Below are positions 7,979-15,422 of a stretch of DNA of 36,975 nucleotides, one piece after another (within the stretch, counting starts at the first letter, position 1; each line of letters starts with the position of its first letter). A program made the translations under genes and the position numbers. The stretch is from assembly GCA_002011215.1 (NCBI GenBank), contig MTML01000142.1:1-36975 (forward strand), given 5' to 3'. The notes under the pieces were generated by a model. It made no database searches. It was not told the origin of the DNA and saw only the letters and a program-made list of their open reading frames with translations. The DNA is from Archaeoglobus sp. JdFR-24. Its GTDB lineage: Archaea > Halobacteriota > Archaeoglobi > Archaeoglobales > Archaeoglobaceae.

Positions 7979-8392
7979 TCAACCAGCTTTTTCTGTCTGC
8001 TGAGTTTTTTCTGTGTTCGAGGTGGTTTGAGACTGCAATTTTCTCTCTGCATCTTCAGATTTAGTTTTCTCAGGAGTTTTCTCAGGAGTTTTCTCAGGAG
8101 TTTTCTTAACATCATCAGCGATCAATCTTTTTATATTCTCATCTACATCTGTCATGTCAGATCCAAGTTCAGACTTGATAATTTCATCAATCCTTTTCTT
8201 TGATAGCTTATCCAGTAGATCCTTCTCTGGAAGTTTGTACCCATAAAGAACTTCGAGTTCAAATCTCTTTTTTGCTTTCTTATATTCTGCATAAACCTTT
8301 CCAAGAGTTCTGAAAACCTCTGGTAATCTGTCAGGACCTAATAGTACAATAGCAAGAATTGCCACAATCCCAAGCTCTCCCCAGCCAAACAT
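7979..8392 (-). CDS. TatA/TatB-family translocase subunit with PEKT repeats
   Basis: This is a second single-helix Tat component of 137 residues. Residues 1-18 (MFGWGELGIVAILAIVLL) form the membrane helix, followed by GPDRLPEVFRTLGKVYAEYKKA, the hinge and amphipathic helix of the TatA/B fold. Its GP hinge and longer tail are more TatB-like than those of the neighbouring TatA. The tail contains three in-register TPEK repeats, encoded by three perfect 12-base units at 8065-8100. I chose the ATG at 8392 because GTTGAT sits four bases upstream on the minus strand. A TTG three codons earlier (8401) is the alternative. Whether it works as TatB or as a second TatA is unknown. Confidence 0.82.
   Translation of the reverse strand: MFGWGELGIVAILAIVLLGPDRLPEVFRTLGKVYAEYKKAKKRFELEVLYGYKLPEKDLLDKLSKKRIDEIIKSELGSDMTDVDENIKRLIADDVKKTPEKTPEKTPEKTKSEDAERKLQSQTTSNTEKTQQTEKAG
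8065..8106 (-). repeat. Three and a half 12-bp tandem repeats in the Tat-type gene
   Basis: The unit ttttctcaggag occurs perfectly at 8065-8076, 8077-8088 and 8089-8100, then a half unit to 8106. In the coding frame it adds repeated TPEK residues to the disordered tail. Units of 12 bases can be gained or lost by slippage without breaking the frame. Confidence 0.9.
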
Positions 8393-8526
8393 TTCAATCA
8401 ACTATTTCTTTGAGAACAGTATTTAATTCTTTTCTACGAATTCAAATTGCTCAGAGTAGGAGATGTATGAAGTTGATGGAAATTGTAAAAAGATACTAAA
8501 AATTAAAAAACTCGAAAAGCTATTTT

Positions 8527-8847
8527 TCACTTCTTTTTAAGCTTTACAGCAGTACCAAATGCAAGAAGTTCAGCTGCTCCCGCCATGGTCTGGGATGTTG
8601 TAAATCTAACACATATCACTCCATCCGCCCCAAGCATATCTGCTTCTTTAAGCATTCTGTTGAGTGCTTCTTTTCTGGCATCAGATAGCATGTCAGTGTA
8701 TTCCTGGAGTTCTCCACCCACAATGTTCTTCAAACCAGCAAGTATGTCTTTTCCAATGTGTTTTGCTCTGACTGTGTTGCCGGTAACAATTCCAAGAACT
8801 TCCTCGACCTCATATCCAGGCACATATTCTGTTGTGGTTACTATCAT
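8527..8847 (-). CDS. YbjQ/UPF0145 family protein
   Basis: This 106-residue protein belongs to the widespread YbjQ (UPF0145) family, sometimes described as putative heavy-metal-binding. Family features seen are the N-terminal TTTEYVPGYEVEEVLGIVTGNTVRA, the block GGELQEYTDMLSDARKEAL, and the end GADGVICVRFTTSQT-AELLAFGTAVKL. These cover the whole family domain at its normal length. The proteins form small oligomers and their function is unproved. The ATG at 8847 has a strong GAGGAGGTGG ribosome binding site. It lies 42 bases downstream of a small membrane-protein gene on the same strand, probably one transcript. Confidence 0.9.
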   Translation of the reverse strand: MIVTTTEYVPGYEVEEVLGIVTGNTVRAKHIGKDILAGLKNIVGGELQEYTDMLSDARKEALNRMLKEADMLGADGVICVRFTTSQTMAGAAELLAFGTAVKLKKK

Positions 8848-8889
8848 AATTCCACCTCCTCAAACTTTTTTCTCAAAACTTCTCAGATC

Positions 8890-9069
8890 TTAAACCTCAT
8901 CTAAGGCGCCTTCAATTATTTCCTCCCTTTTTCTGAAAATTATCAGCACAAGGCCTATAATGAGGAAACCTGCACCATAAATCAACCCTGCAATGTGGAA
9001 TCTCGATAGCAAGATTATCATAATTCCAACAGTGATGAAAAGGATACTCCACTTAGTTTGGCTTCGCAT
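8890..9069 (-). CDS. Small two-helix membrane protein, unrecognised
   Basis: This is a 59-residue protein with two hydrophobic segments (WSILFITVGIMIILLS and IYGAGFLIIGLVLIIF) joined by a short loop. A charged tail RKREEIIEGALDEV follows. I do not recognise a family. The ATG at 9069 is preferred because a TATA-like taataaa (9090-9096) lies about 25 bases upstream, which would give a leaderless mRNA. An in-frame ATG at 9078 would add three residues. It heads a short minus-strand unit with the YbjQ-family gene, and its promoter region is shared with the divergent ilvE gene. Confidence 0.65.
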   Translation of the reverse strand: MRSQTKWSILFITVGIMIILLSRFHIAGLIYGAGFLIIGLVLIIFRKREEIIEGALDEV

Positions 9070-9110
9070 AATAAACATAACACTTCACATAATAAACCTT
9101 TTGCGATATG

Positions 9111-9120
9111 TTTTTATATG
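9111..9120 (+). promoter_or_regulatory. TATA box of the ilvE unit
   Basis: tttttatatg lies about 35 bases ahead of the ATG at 9151, so transcription would start near 9142, at the GGTG ribosome binding site. It probably serves the ilvE - ACT - hom - peptidase cluster. Confidence 0.55.
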
Positions 9121-9150
9121 ACACGCTAATTGTTGAAATCGGTGTAATCC

Positions 9151-10023
9151 ATGGGTTTGATCTATATTGACGGAGAATTTGTGCCTGAAGAGAAAGCAAT
9201 GGTTAGTGTTTTCGACCATGGATTTCTTTATGGAGATGGGGTTTTCGAAGGTATAAGGGCCTACAATGGGAGAGTTTTCAGGCTCAAAGAGCACATAGAC
9301 AGACTTTATGACTCTGCAAAAGTTATTGATTTGGAAATACCGCTCACAAAAGAGGAATTTCAGGAGATTATACTCGAGACGCTGAGGAAAAACAATCTCA
9401 GAGATGCCTACATTCGACCGATTGTGACAAGAGGTATTGGTGATCTGGGACTGGATCCGAGAAAATGTCCAAAACCCACTGTTATCGTTATTACACAAGA
9501 GTGGGGCAAGCTATATGGAGATCTCTATGAAAGAGGATTGCGGGCTGTGACGGTTTGTATCAGAAGAAACGCAATTGATGCACTTCCTCCGAGTGTAAAA
9601 TCAATGAACTACCTCAACAACATCCTTGCAAAAATCGAGGCAAATGCAAAGGGCGGAGATGAGGCAATTTTCCTGGATAATAACGGTTATCTTTCAGAAG
9701 GGAGCGGTGATAATATATTCATTGTAAAATCTGGAGAGGTTCTTACTCCCCCAACCCTCAACAACCTCAGGGGCATAACAAGAACTGCTGCGATTGAAAT
9801 AATCAACAGGCTTGAAATACCCTTCAAAGAGATGAATCTCGGGTTGTATGATCTTTATTCGGCAGATGAGATTTTTGTAACCGGCACTGCTGCAGAGATA
9901 GCTCCAATTACCATTGTTGACGGTAGAACCGTGGGGGATGGAAAGCCTGGAAAAATTACGAGGATTTTGATTGAGGAGTTTAAAAAATTGACAATGTCGG
10001 AAGGAACACCAATCTATGAGTAG
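9151..10023 (+). CDS. ilvE: Branched-chain amino acid aminotransferase
   Basis: IlvE is a fold type IV PLP enzyme that moves the amino group between glutamate and the 2-oxo acids of leucine, isoleucine and valine, the last step of their synthesis. The 290-residue protein shows the N-terminal block [18 protein letters not shown] and the PLP-lysine region [19 protein letters not shown] (Lys150 by count). It also has the phosphate-binding [12 protein letters not shown] and the late motif [14 protein letters not shown]. Length is standard. The ATG at 9151 has GGTG ten bases upstream. It is followed six bases later by an ACT-domain gene and then homoserine dehydrogenase, so amino acid synthesis genes are grouped. 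Confidence 0.95.
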   Translation: MGLIYIDGEFVPEEKAMVSVFDHGFLYGDGVFEGIRAYNGRVFRLKEHIDRLYDSAKVIDLEIPLTKEEFQEIILETLRKNNLRDAYIRPIVTRGIGDLGLDPRKCPKPTVIVITQEWGKLYGDLYERGLRAVTVCIRRNAIDALPPSVKSMNYLNNILAKIEANAKGGDEAIFLDNNGYLSEGSGDNIFIVKSGEVLTPPTLNNLRGITRTAAIEIINRLEIPFKEMNLGLYDLYSADEIFVTGTAAEIAPITIVDGRTVGDGKPGKITRILIEEFKKLTMSEGTPIYE

Positions 10024-10029
10024 AGGACT

Positions 10030-10542
10030 ATGGCAATAATATCGGTTGTTGTAGAGTTAAAAGACCAGCCAGGACAGCTCTTGAAGGCTCTTGAACCCAT
10101 TTCACGGGGAGGGGGAAACATCCTCAGCGTCATACATCAGAGAGACAAAATGACTCCTTTGAAGAGGGTTCCTGTAGAGATCTCTTTCTTGGTTGAAAAT
10201 GAAAAAATTGCAAAGAAGATAGTGGAAGATATCAAGAGTAATGGAGTGCTGATTAAAAGTTATAATGAGGTCAGGCTTATTTCAACAACTTCAGTGATGC
10301 TGATCGGTCACATCGTAAACACTGATTTGAGTGACACGATCAGTAGAATCGATTCAACCGGTTTTGCTGAGGTGGTAGATATGGAAATAAACATGCCAGA
10401 ACTGAACAAACCATCCACAGCGATGATTACAATCTCTGCCACTGGGCAAAAGAAGCTTCATGATGCTCTGGATATCCTGAGGGAGGTTTGTGATAAAAAG
10501 AAAATCCTTGTTATAGAGCCAATTAACGAGGAATTACAATGA
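10030..10542 (+). CDS. ACT-domain protein, probable regulator of homoserine dehydrogenase
   Basis: This is a 170-residue stand-alone protein with two ACT-like regions. Residues 1-80 begin ISVVVELKDQPGQLLKALEPISRGGGNI, a textbook ACT start with the Asp-x-Pro-Gly turn. Residues about 85-165 give a second, weaker one. ACT domains bind amino acids and switch enzymes on or off. Its stop overlaps the ATG of the homoserine dehydrogenase gene (ATGA), and that enzyme lacks the C-terminal ACT domain common in bacterial Hom. The simplest reading is a detached regulatory subunit that senses threonine or a related amino acid. The pairing is inferred from coupling, not shown. It begins six bases after ilvE. 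Confidence 0.85.
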   Translation: MAIISVVVELKDQPGQLLKALEPISRGGGNILSVIHQRDKMTPLKRVPVEISFLVENEKIAKKIVEDIKSNGVLIKSYNEVRLISTTSVMLIGHIVNTDLSDTISRIDSTGFAEVVDMEINMPELNKPSTAMITISATGQKKLHDALDILREVCDKKKILVIEPINEELQ

Positions 10543-11528
10543 TAGATATCGCAATTATTGGTTTTGGTTCGGTTGGTCAGGGTGTGGCGTATCAGCTCAT
10601 GGAAAAGGCTGAAAAGCTCAAGGAACTCATCGGAAACTACAGGATAGTAGCAGTTGCAGATTCTAAGGGTTCTGTTGTCGATGAACATGGTCTCGATATC
10701 ACAGACGTTATCAAAAAGAAACAGAAAGGTAACCTCAAAGGGAAAACGGCTATAGAGGTCATAGAAAGCGTTGATTTTGACATTGCGATTGAAGTTACAA
10801 CCACTAATGTCAGTGATGGTGAACCTGGACTCACTTACATCAGAAGATGCTTTGAGAAAGGTGCAAATGTGATAACCTCGAACAAGGGTCCACTCGTGGT
10901 GGCTTTTAAAGAACTAAATCAACTTGCAACGAAGAAAGATCTTAAATTCATGTACGAGGCTACTGTTGGTGGCGCAATGCCACTTATCAAGCTCGTGAAA
11001 AACGAACTGGCAGGTAACGAGATATTTTTCATAAAGGGTATACTAAATGGCACATGCAATTACATACTTTCTCGAATGGAGAAAGAAAAGATGACATACT
11101 CCCAGGTTCTTGCCGAGGCACAGGAGCTAAAAATCGCTGAAGCAGATCCGACCTACGATGTTGAAGGGGTTGATGCTGCAGCAAAACTTGTGATTCTGGC
11201 AAACGCAACTATGGATATGGACGCAAGATTTACAGATGTTGAGATCACAGGTATTACCCAGATCACTCCAGAAGCTTTTGAAGTTGCAAACTATCGAAAT
11301 TACACCATCCGGCTTATTGCTGAGGTAAACAGAGAAAGGGAAACGCTCAAGGTCTCACCGAGACTCGTTCCACTGTATCATCCCCTGGCGATAAGAGGCA
11401 CAATGAATGCAGCCCTCATAAAGACGGATCTTGCTGGAGAGGTTGTGATTATGGGTAAAGGAGCTGGAAAGAATGAGACCGCGAGCGCCATAATCTCAGA
11501 TCTTGTTGAGATTTACCGGAGATGCTAA
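10539..11528 (+). CDS. hom: Homoserine dehydrogenase
   Basis: This enzyme reduces aspartate semialdehyde to homoserine with NAD(P)H, on the path to threonine, methionine and isoleucine. The 329-residue protein has the Rossmann motif GFGSVGQG (residues 8-15). It also has the cofactor-region block GANVITSNKGPLV and the catalytic-domain block GTCNYILSRMEKEKMTYSQVLAEAQELKIAEADPTYDVEGVDAAAKL, given here only as landmarks within residues about 169-225. It ends without a regulatory ACT domain, which the upstream coupled ACT gene may supply. The ATG lies within the overlap ATGA with that gene. The 3' end touches the prepilin peptidase gene. Confidence 0.94.
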   Translation: MIDIAIIGFGSVGQGVAYQLMEKAEKLKELIGNYRIVAVADSKGSVVDEHGLDITDVIKKKQKGNLKGKTAIEVIESVDFDIAIEVTTTNVSDGEPGLTYIRRCFEKGANVITSNKGPLVVAFKELNQLATKKDLKFMYEATVGGAMPLIKLVKNELAGNEIFFIKGILNGTCNYILSRMEKEKMTYSQVLAEAQELKIAEADPTYDVEGVDAAAKLVILANATMDMDARFTDVEITGITQITPEAFEVANYRNYTIRLIAEVNRERETLKVSPRLVPLYHPLAIRGTMNAALIKTDLAGEVVIMGKGAGKNETASAIISDLVEIYRRC

Positions 11529-11529
11529 A

Positions 11530-12279
11530 ATGCTCGAAAGAGACTTGATCTACATAATTAAAATCATAATGGCTCTTTCTTTTCTCGTTTATGCTTGTAA
11601 ACTGGACTTGATGGAGAGGATAATTCCTGATAAACTCTGGAAATATATGATTGTTGTACTTATACCTGTTGAAGTTGCTGAGTTTCTGATTCTGAATTAT
11701 GGAGTTCAGGAGGTTATATTCTCAATCCTGCAGTTTGCTGGGATTTTTGTTCTGAGCTACGCCCTCTATTACCTGGGTGCTTACGGAGGTGCAGATGCAA
11801 AAGCATTTTTAGTAATTTCACTTACATTTCCAATATATCCTCAATTTTTCTCACTGCCCCTTATCAACAGAGGCTTCGGAATCTTTGCTTTCTCCACTCT
11901 ATCGAACTCCGTAATTGCAGCACCCTTTATGGTAATATCTATTTTCATACGAAATTTAATTAAAGAGGGCTTAAAAAATCTAAAGAGCAATATATTTTAT
12001 TATTTTATCGCATACAGGGTTGATGCATCCTCAATCCCGAAATTTCACAATGTTCTGGAGTATCTTAATTCTAATGGAAAACTTGTAAGAGTCAGAAGAG
12101 GAATAGAACCGGACGATGAGTTATTATACAGATTGAAAAAGGCTTATGCGGAAGGAAAAATTGATAAAGTATGGGTAACGCCAGGATTACCTTTTCTGAT
12201 CTTTATTACTGCAGGGTTTATTATATCGGTTATTTTTGGCGACATTCTTTATGAGCTTGTCAGAACAATTTTCCTTTAA
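11530..12279 (+). CDS. flaK: Archaellin prepilin peptidase, FlaK/PibD type
   Basis: This polytopic aspartyl protease of about 249 residues cuts the class III signal peptide from archaellins and pilins before assembly. Two expected aspartates are visible. One lies at the end of the first helix, in ACKLDLMERIIPDKLW. The other is in the motif GGADAKAFLVIS, the archaeal form of the GxGD motif. About five or six hydrophobic segments are present, with a cytosolic insert (residues about 160-215) before the last helix. The ATG at 11530 is preferred, one base after the hom stop with GGAGATG upstream. An in-frame ATG at 11503 would overlap hom. It lies 4 kb from the archaellum operon on the same strand. 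Confidence 0.88.
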   Translation: MLERDLIYIIKIIMALSFLVYACKLDLMERIIPDKLWKYMIVVLIPVEVAEFLILNYGVQEVIFSILQFAGIFVLSYALYYLGAYGGADAKAFLVISLTFPIYPQFFSLPLINRGFGIFAFSTLSNSVIAAPFMVISIFIRNLIKEGLKNLKSNIFYYFIAYRVDASSIPKFHNVLEYLNSNGKLVRVRRGIEPDDELLYRLKKAYAEGKIDKVWVTPGLPFLIFITAGFIISVIFGDILYELVRTIFL

Positions 12280-12337
12280 TTAATGATAGAATAATTTTAA
12301 CGAAAAATTGTTATAGAATGTTCACAGATGTCATCCT

Positions 12338-13588
12338 GTGAAATTTCTGGATATTGATGAGCTTTCTGAGGAGAGGTTTCTCCGGGAAGAAGTTCACAGA
12401 TTTGTGAAGGAGGTCGTCAGACCTGTATCATTAGAACTAGACAGAATGCCAGCTGAAGACAGAATAAAAAGTGATTCTCCATACTTCAAGGTGATCAAAC
12501 TCATGAAGAAACTAGGGTATCACAAAATCCATCTTCCCGCAGATCTGGGCGGTTCAGAGCTCACACCCCTCCAAAGAAATATCATAATGGAGGAACTCGG
12601 ATGGGGGAGTCTGGGGCTTGCAACGGCCATTGGGGTTGATCAGATCCCTTTCGTAAATGTCGCCCTGATAGGCGATGAAAAGCAGTTTGAAGACATCGTT
12701 AGACCATGGATTGAAGATACGAAATGCAGATATCATGGCTGCTGGGGAGTTACTGAGCCAGAACACGGTTCCGATTATTTAATGTTCGTGAGAGAGGAGG
12801 AGCCTGGAAAATACGGGAAAGGAAATGTCAGAGCTGTTAAAGAAGATGGTGAATGGGTGATAAATGGCCAGAAATCTGCATGGGTTTCTTCCGCACCTGT
12901 TGCAACACATTGTGGACTTCACGTCCAGGTTGGAGACAGCATTGCTGATGGAATCTTCTGTGTTGTTCCTCTCGACCTTCCCGGAATAAAAAGGGGAAAG
13001 CCTGTTGAGATGCTTGGAATGCGAGATGGTCCGCAAGGAGAGATTTTTTTCAATAATCTGAGGATTCCAGAAGAATATGTGATTGTAGCACCAACACCAT
13101 TCTATAAAATTTTCTGTGATCAGCTTTTGTGTCTTACAAGCGTTGGATTTGCATCATTTCTAACGGGGCTTGCAAGAGCCACTTTTGAGGAGGCTCTTGA
13201 ATATTCACAAAACAGAATCCAAGGGGGAAAACCGATATGCCAGCATCAGGAAATTAAAATAAAGCTTTACAGAATGTTCGAGAAAGTGGAGACTTCCAGA
13301 TACTACACAAGAAAGGCAATGGAGCATGTACATCACAGAATACTGGAAGAGAGAACATTTAATGCATCACCCAGACATTCCAGAGCTGCCCAGATTTATG
13401 CCAAAAAGGTGGCCTTTGAGGTTGCAAACGACGCGCTTCAGATATTCGGAGCTTACGGATTAAGTAAAGACCTCATAATTGAAAAACTATTCAGAGATGC
13501 AAGAGCTGGTTTGATAGAGGATGGTACTGTTGAAGTTCTGAGCCTTGAGAGTGCCGATGACATCATTGAAAATTACTGGAGTGATTGA
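12338..13588 (+). CDS. Acyl-CoA dehydrogenase
   Basis: This is a FAD enzyme that introduces the alpha-beta double bond into acyl-CoA, the first step of beta-oxidation or related acyl-CoA breakdown. The 416-residue protein spans all three family domains. The helical N-terminus contains FVKEVVRPVSLELDR. The middle beta domain contains GCWGVTEPEHGSD and VINGQKSAWVSSAPVA. The C-terminal helices contain ATFEEALEYSQNR and DALQIFGAYGLSKD. The C-terminal glutamate region is IEDGTVEVLSLESAD. The GTG start at 12338 has no clear ribosome binding site. A weak TATA-like ttatag about 25 bases upstream suggests a leaderless start. Substrate chain length cannot be read. An acetoacetate-decarboxylase-like gene follows. 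Confidence 0.92.
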   Translation: MKFLDIDELSEERFLREEVHRFVKEVVRPVSLELDRMPAEDRIKSDSPYFKVIKLMKKLGYHKIHLPADLGGSELTPLQRNIIMEELGWGSLGLATAIGVDQIPFVNVALIGDEKQFEDIVRPWIEDTKCRYHGCWGVTEPEHGSDYLMFVREEEPGKYGKGNVRAVKEDGEWVINGQKSAWVSSAPVATHCGLHVQVGDSIADGIFCVVPLDLPGIKRGKPVEMLGMRDGPQGEIFFNNLRIPEEYVIVAPTPFYKIFCDQLLCLTSVGFASFLTGLARATFEEALEYSQNRIQGGKPICQHQEIKIKLYRMFEKVETSRYYTRKAMEHVHHRILEERTFNASPRHSRAAQIYAKKVAFEVANDALQIFGAYGLSKDLIIEKLFRDARAGLIEDGTVEVLSLESADDIIENYWSD

Positions 13589-13642
13589 GTTTGAATCTGA
13601 AATAATTCTTATACTGGAAAATAAAAAACAGGAGGTGAGTTT

Positions 13643-14386
13643 GTGATAAATGGAATACCCTTTGATTCTCCCCTTTATACAATAGATGAGGAGAGGGGAG
13701 TAGAATACAGAAACTGTGAAGCAATAACTGCATTCTTCACAATTGATGGAGATGTCAGTGAACTGCTACCGGAAGGTGTTAAACCATATAGTGAGCCAGC
13801 AAATGGTGGCATATGGATAAGTAACTATTCATTCAGCACTCTTGGGCCCTATTACGAGTACATCAGTGTCGTTCAGGTCGAAGTTGATGGTGAGATGGCG
13901 TATTACATTCCATATATTTATGTGACCAATGACGCTGCGATGGCAGCCGGAAGAGAGGTCGCTGGGGCTCCAAAGAAGCTTGCAAGCATAGAGCTTAAAA
14001 AAGAGCTCGATGTTATACAGGGAGTCCTTGAGAGACCTTCAGGAAAGAGACTTGTCACCTTCACCATGAAACCCGAGACGAGGGTTTCAGGAGAGCTTAT
14101 CGATACCATACTGCCAAAACCAACCTATTTGCTTTCTACCAGACACCTCCCACCGATAAGAGGTAAAGGAGGAATCACACAGCTGATTAAATGGTACTCT
14201 GACATCGATTACCATGTTGATACTCGTGGTGAGAGAGCACTCTGGGCAGGAAAAGCATCATTAACCTATGATTCGCCATCAGTAATTGATCCAGTTCACA
14301 AAATCAAAATTGGAGAGATCTTGCTTGCAATTTATTTCCAGTTTGACATGAAACTGGGATTCAGTGACATAGTTAAAGAATACTGA
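13643..14386 (+). CDS. Acetoacetate decarboxylase family protein
   Basis: This 247-residue protein has the acetoacetate decarboxylase fold. The key block is GREVAGAPKKLASI. Its neighbouring lysines (Lys111-Lys112 by count) match the Schiff-base lysine and the lysine that lowers its pKa in Clostridium Adc. YYEYISVVQVEV and YYIPYIYVTNDAAMAAG are further family landmarks. The GTG at 13643 has a strong GGAGGTGA ribosome binding site, and a possible TATA (ttcttatac) lies about 30 bases before that. It follows the acyl-CoA dehydrogenase by 54 bases, so it may act on a beta-keto acid from the same pathway. The wider superfamily includes enzymes with other activities, so the substrate is open. Confidence 0.85.
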   Translation: MINGIPFDSPLYTIDEERGVEYRNCEAITAFFTIDGDVSELLPEGVKPYSEPANGGIWISNYSFSTLGPYYEYISVVQVEVDGEMAYYIPYIYVTNDAAMAAGREVAGAPKKLASIELKKELDVIQGVLERPSGKRLVTFTMKPETRVSGELIDTILPKPTYLLSTRHLPPIRGKGGITQLIKWYSDIDYHVDTRGERALWAGKASLTYDSPSVIDPVHKIKIGEILLAIYFQFDMKLGFSDIVKEY

Positions 14387-14425
14387 TCTAAAGCTGAGAT
14401 CAAGAATTTAGAATTTCGGCCGGAT

Positions 14426-14441
14426 TATTTCCCGGGAAATA
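14426..14441. promoter_or_regulatory. Perfect 16-bp palindrome
   Basis: tatttcccgggaaata reads the same on both strands and lies 40 bases after the acetoacetate-decarboxylase-like gene. A palindrome without a loop fits a dimeric regulator better than an RNA hairpin. The cognate protein is unknown. Confidence 0.45.
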
Positions 14442-14597
14442 GTACTGGATCGAGATATTGTGCAAATGTTGGGATACTGCGTATACTCTTTCAAGCTTTT
14501 ACAGGATTAGTGGTTTGCTTTCATTTTTAAGGAAAAAATTAAGGAGAAAATATGAAACGAATGGAGGACGAGACATAGAATAAATATGATTTTTGAA

Positions 14598-14623
14598 CAA
14601 CGACTGGCAACAACGACTGGCAA
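14598..14623 (+). repeat. Two perfect 13-bp tandem repeats upstream of the osmC promoter
   Basis: caacgactggcaa occurs at 14598-14610 and 14611-14623, directly abutting the inverted repeat that covers the distal TATA core. A spacing of 13 bases is somewhat more than one helical turn. The position just upstream of a TATA box suits activator sites. Confidence 0.75.
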
Positions 14624-14643
14624 GCATATTTTAAATAATATGC
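14624..14643 (+). promoter_or_regulatory. Inverted repeat covering a TATA core, candidate operator
   Basis: gcatatt (14624-14630) and aatatgc (14637-14643) are perfect inverted arms around ttaaat. The centre reads as a TATA box. A repressor bound here would block TBP. No regulator gene adjoins it. Confidence 0.5.
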
Positions 14644-14718
14644 ACAATACAACCAGAACGAAGTTGACGATTAAAATTTAAACTCGTGAAATAAACAGTA
14701 AAAACAGGAGGTAAAGAA

Positions 14719-15165
14719 ATGACAAATTCAGCGTGTAGTATTGAAGGAGATAAAAGTAAAGCTTCTGTGAGGTGGATAGAGGGAAAACATTTTCTTGGCG
14801 TTTCAGGTAAACACTCTGTGATTATAGATCAGAAGATTAATGAGGGAGGAAATGACATAGGATTTAAGCCAACAGAACTTCTTTTACTTTCTTTGGGAGG
14901 ATGCCTTGGTACAACTATCCTTTCGATGGCAGAGATCAAAGAGATTAAAATCGATGACCTGAGGATAGACGTCGAGATCGAGAGGTTAACCGAAAGTACA
15001 GAGGATAAGGACTGGAAATTTACCATTAAAGTTCATCTTGAAGGAGATATAAACGCTGAAGAAAAACAGGAATTTATCAGAAATGTAGAAGAGATCTGCA
15101 AAATCTCAGGTATAGTGCGTAACAGGTGTGAGGTTCAGGCAGTATTGGTAGACCGGGAGGAGTAG
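14719..15165 (+). CDS. OsmC/Ohr family protein, thiol peroxidase fold
   Basis: OsmC/Ohr proteins reduce organic hydroperoxides using a reactive cysteine pair. The 148-residue protein has the first cysteine in LLLSLGGCLGTTILSMA (Cys62), at the start of the central helix as in the family. Later cysteines are in VEEICKISGIV (Cys127) and NRCEV (Cys137). Cys127 is at the usual place for the second catalytic cysteine. The N-terminal beta region is a little short but complete. The ATG at 14719 has AGGAGGT seven bases upstream. The unusually structured promoter suggests strong regulation. Some OsmC-like proteins are not peroxidases, so activity is probable, not certain. Confidence 0.85.
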   Translation: MTNSACSIEGDKSKASVRWIEGKHFLGVSGKHSVIIDQKINEGGNDIGFKPTELLLLSLGGCLGTTILSMAEIKEIKIDDLRIDVEIERLTESTEDKDWKFTIKVHLEGDINAEEKQEFIRNVEEICKISGIVRNRCEVQAVLVDREE

Positions 15166-15240
15166 TTTAATTACAATTTTTTGTTCTTGTTGCATATGTG
15201 CATCAGAAGATAACACCTACAGCAAACCAAAATAACTATG

Positions 15241-15328
15241 TGGGCCCGGAGGGATTTGAACCCTCGACCGCCCGGTATCCCCCTGACGTTATGAGCCGGG
15301 CGCTCTAACCATGCTAAGCTACGGGCCC
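15241..15328 (-). tRNA. tRNA-Met(CAT) with a 13-base intron
   Basis: Read on the minus strand, the acceptor arm GGGCCCG pairs with CGGGCCC (discriminator A, CCA not encoded). The D arm is GCTT/GAGC, the anticodon stem CCCGG/CCGGG, and the T arm GAGGG-TTCAAAT-CCCTC. The loop CTCATAA gives anticodon CAT. Thirteen extra bases (approximately ACGTCAGGGGGAT) interrupt it after base 37, the canonical archaeal intron site. Removing them gives a 75-base tRNA with normal arm lengths. The GC-rich acceptor and the lack of initiator-type features suggest elongator Met. A tRNA-Ile2 whose C34 is modified to agmatidine also has a CAT gene and cannot be excluded. Confidence 0.93.
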
Positions 15329-15410
15329 ATTGAAACTAGCTTTGCTTGACAGCACCAAGTCAGTTCAATCAGCCGGAATATCTGTAATACCTGTAACACG
15401 TCAGAATGTG

Positions 15411-15422
15411 TGTTTATATATC
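15411..15422 (-). promoter_or_regulatory. TATA box upstream of tRNA-Met
   Basis: On the minus strand agatatataaac follows a BRE-like aaa tract and is the best TATA box nearby. It would start RNA near 15391, about 60 bases ahead of the mature tRNA, an unusually long leader. A weaker attacagata nearer the gene is the alternative. Confidence 0.4.

Larger units (their letters stand above)
14387..14718. other. 332-base regulatory-looking gap before osmC
   Basis: I see no gene here. It holds a 16-bp palindrome (14426-14441), a 13-bp tandem repeat (14598-14623), a 20-bp inverted repeat covering a TATA-like core (14624-14643), and a second TATA-like core ttaaaatttaaa (14671-14682). The proximal core would give a leader of about 17 bases carrying the AGGAGGT ribosome binding site (14706-14712) of osmC. 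Confidence 0.6.

Noticed and set aside
12554..13036. Minus-strand frames inside the acyl-CoA dehydrogenase gene
   Set aside because: They are antisense shadows with no start signals or family features.
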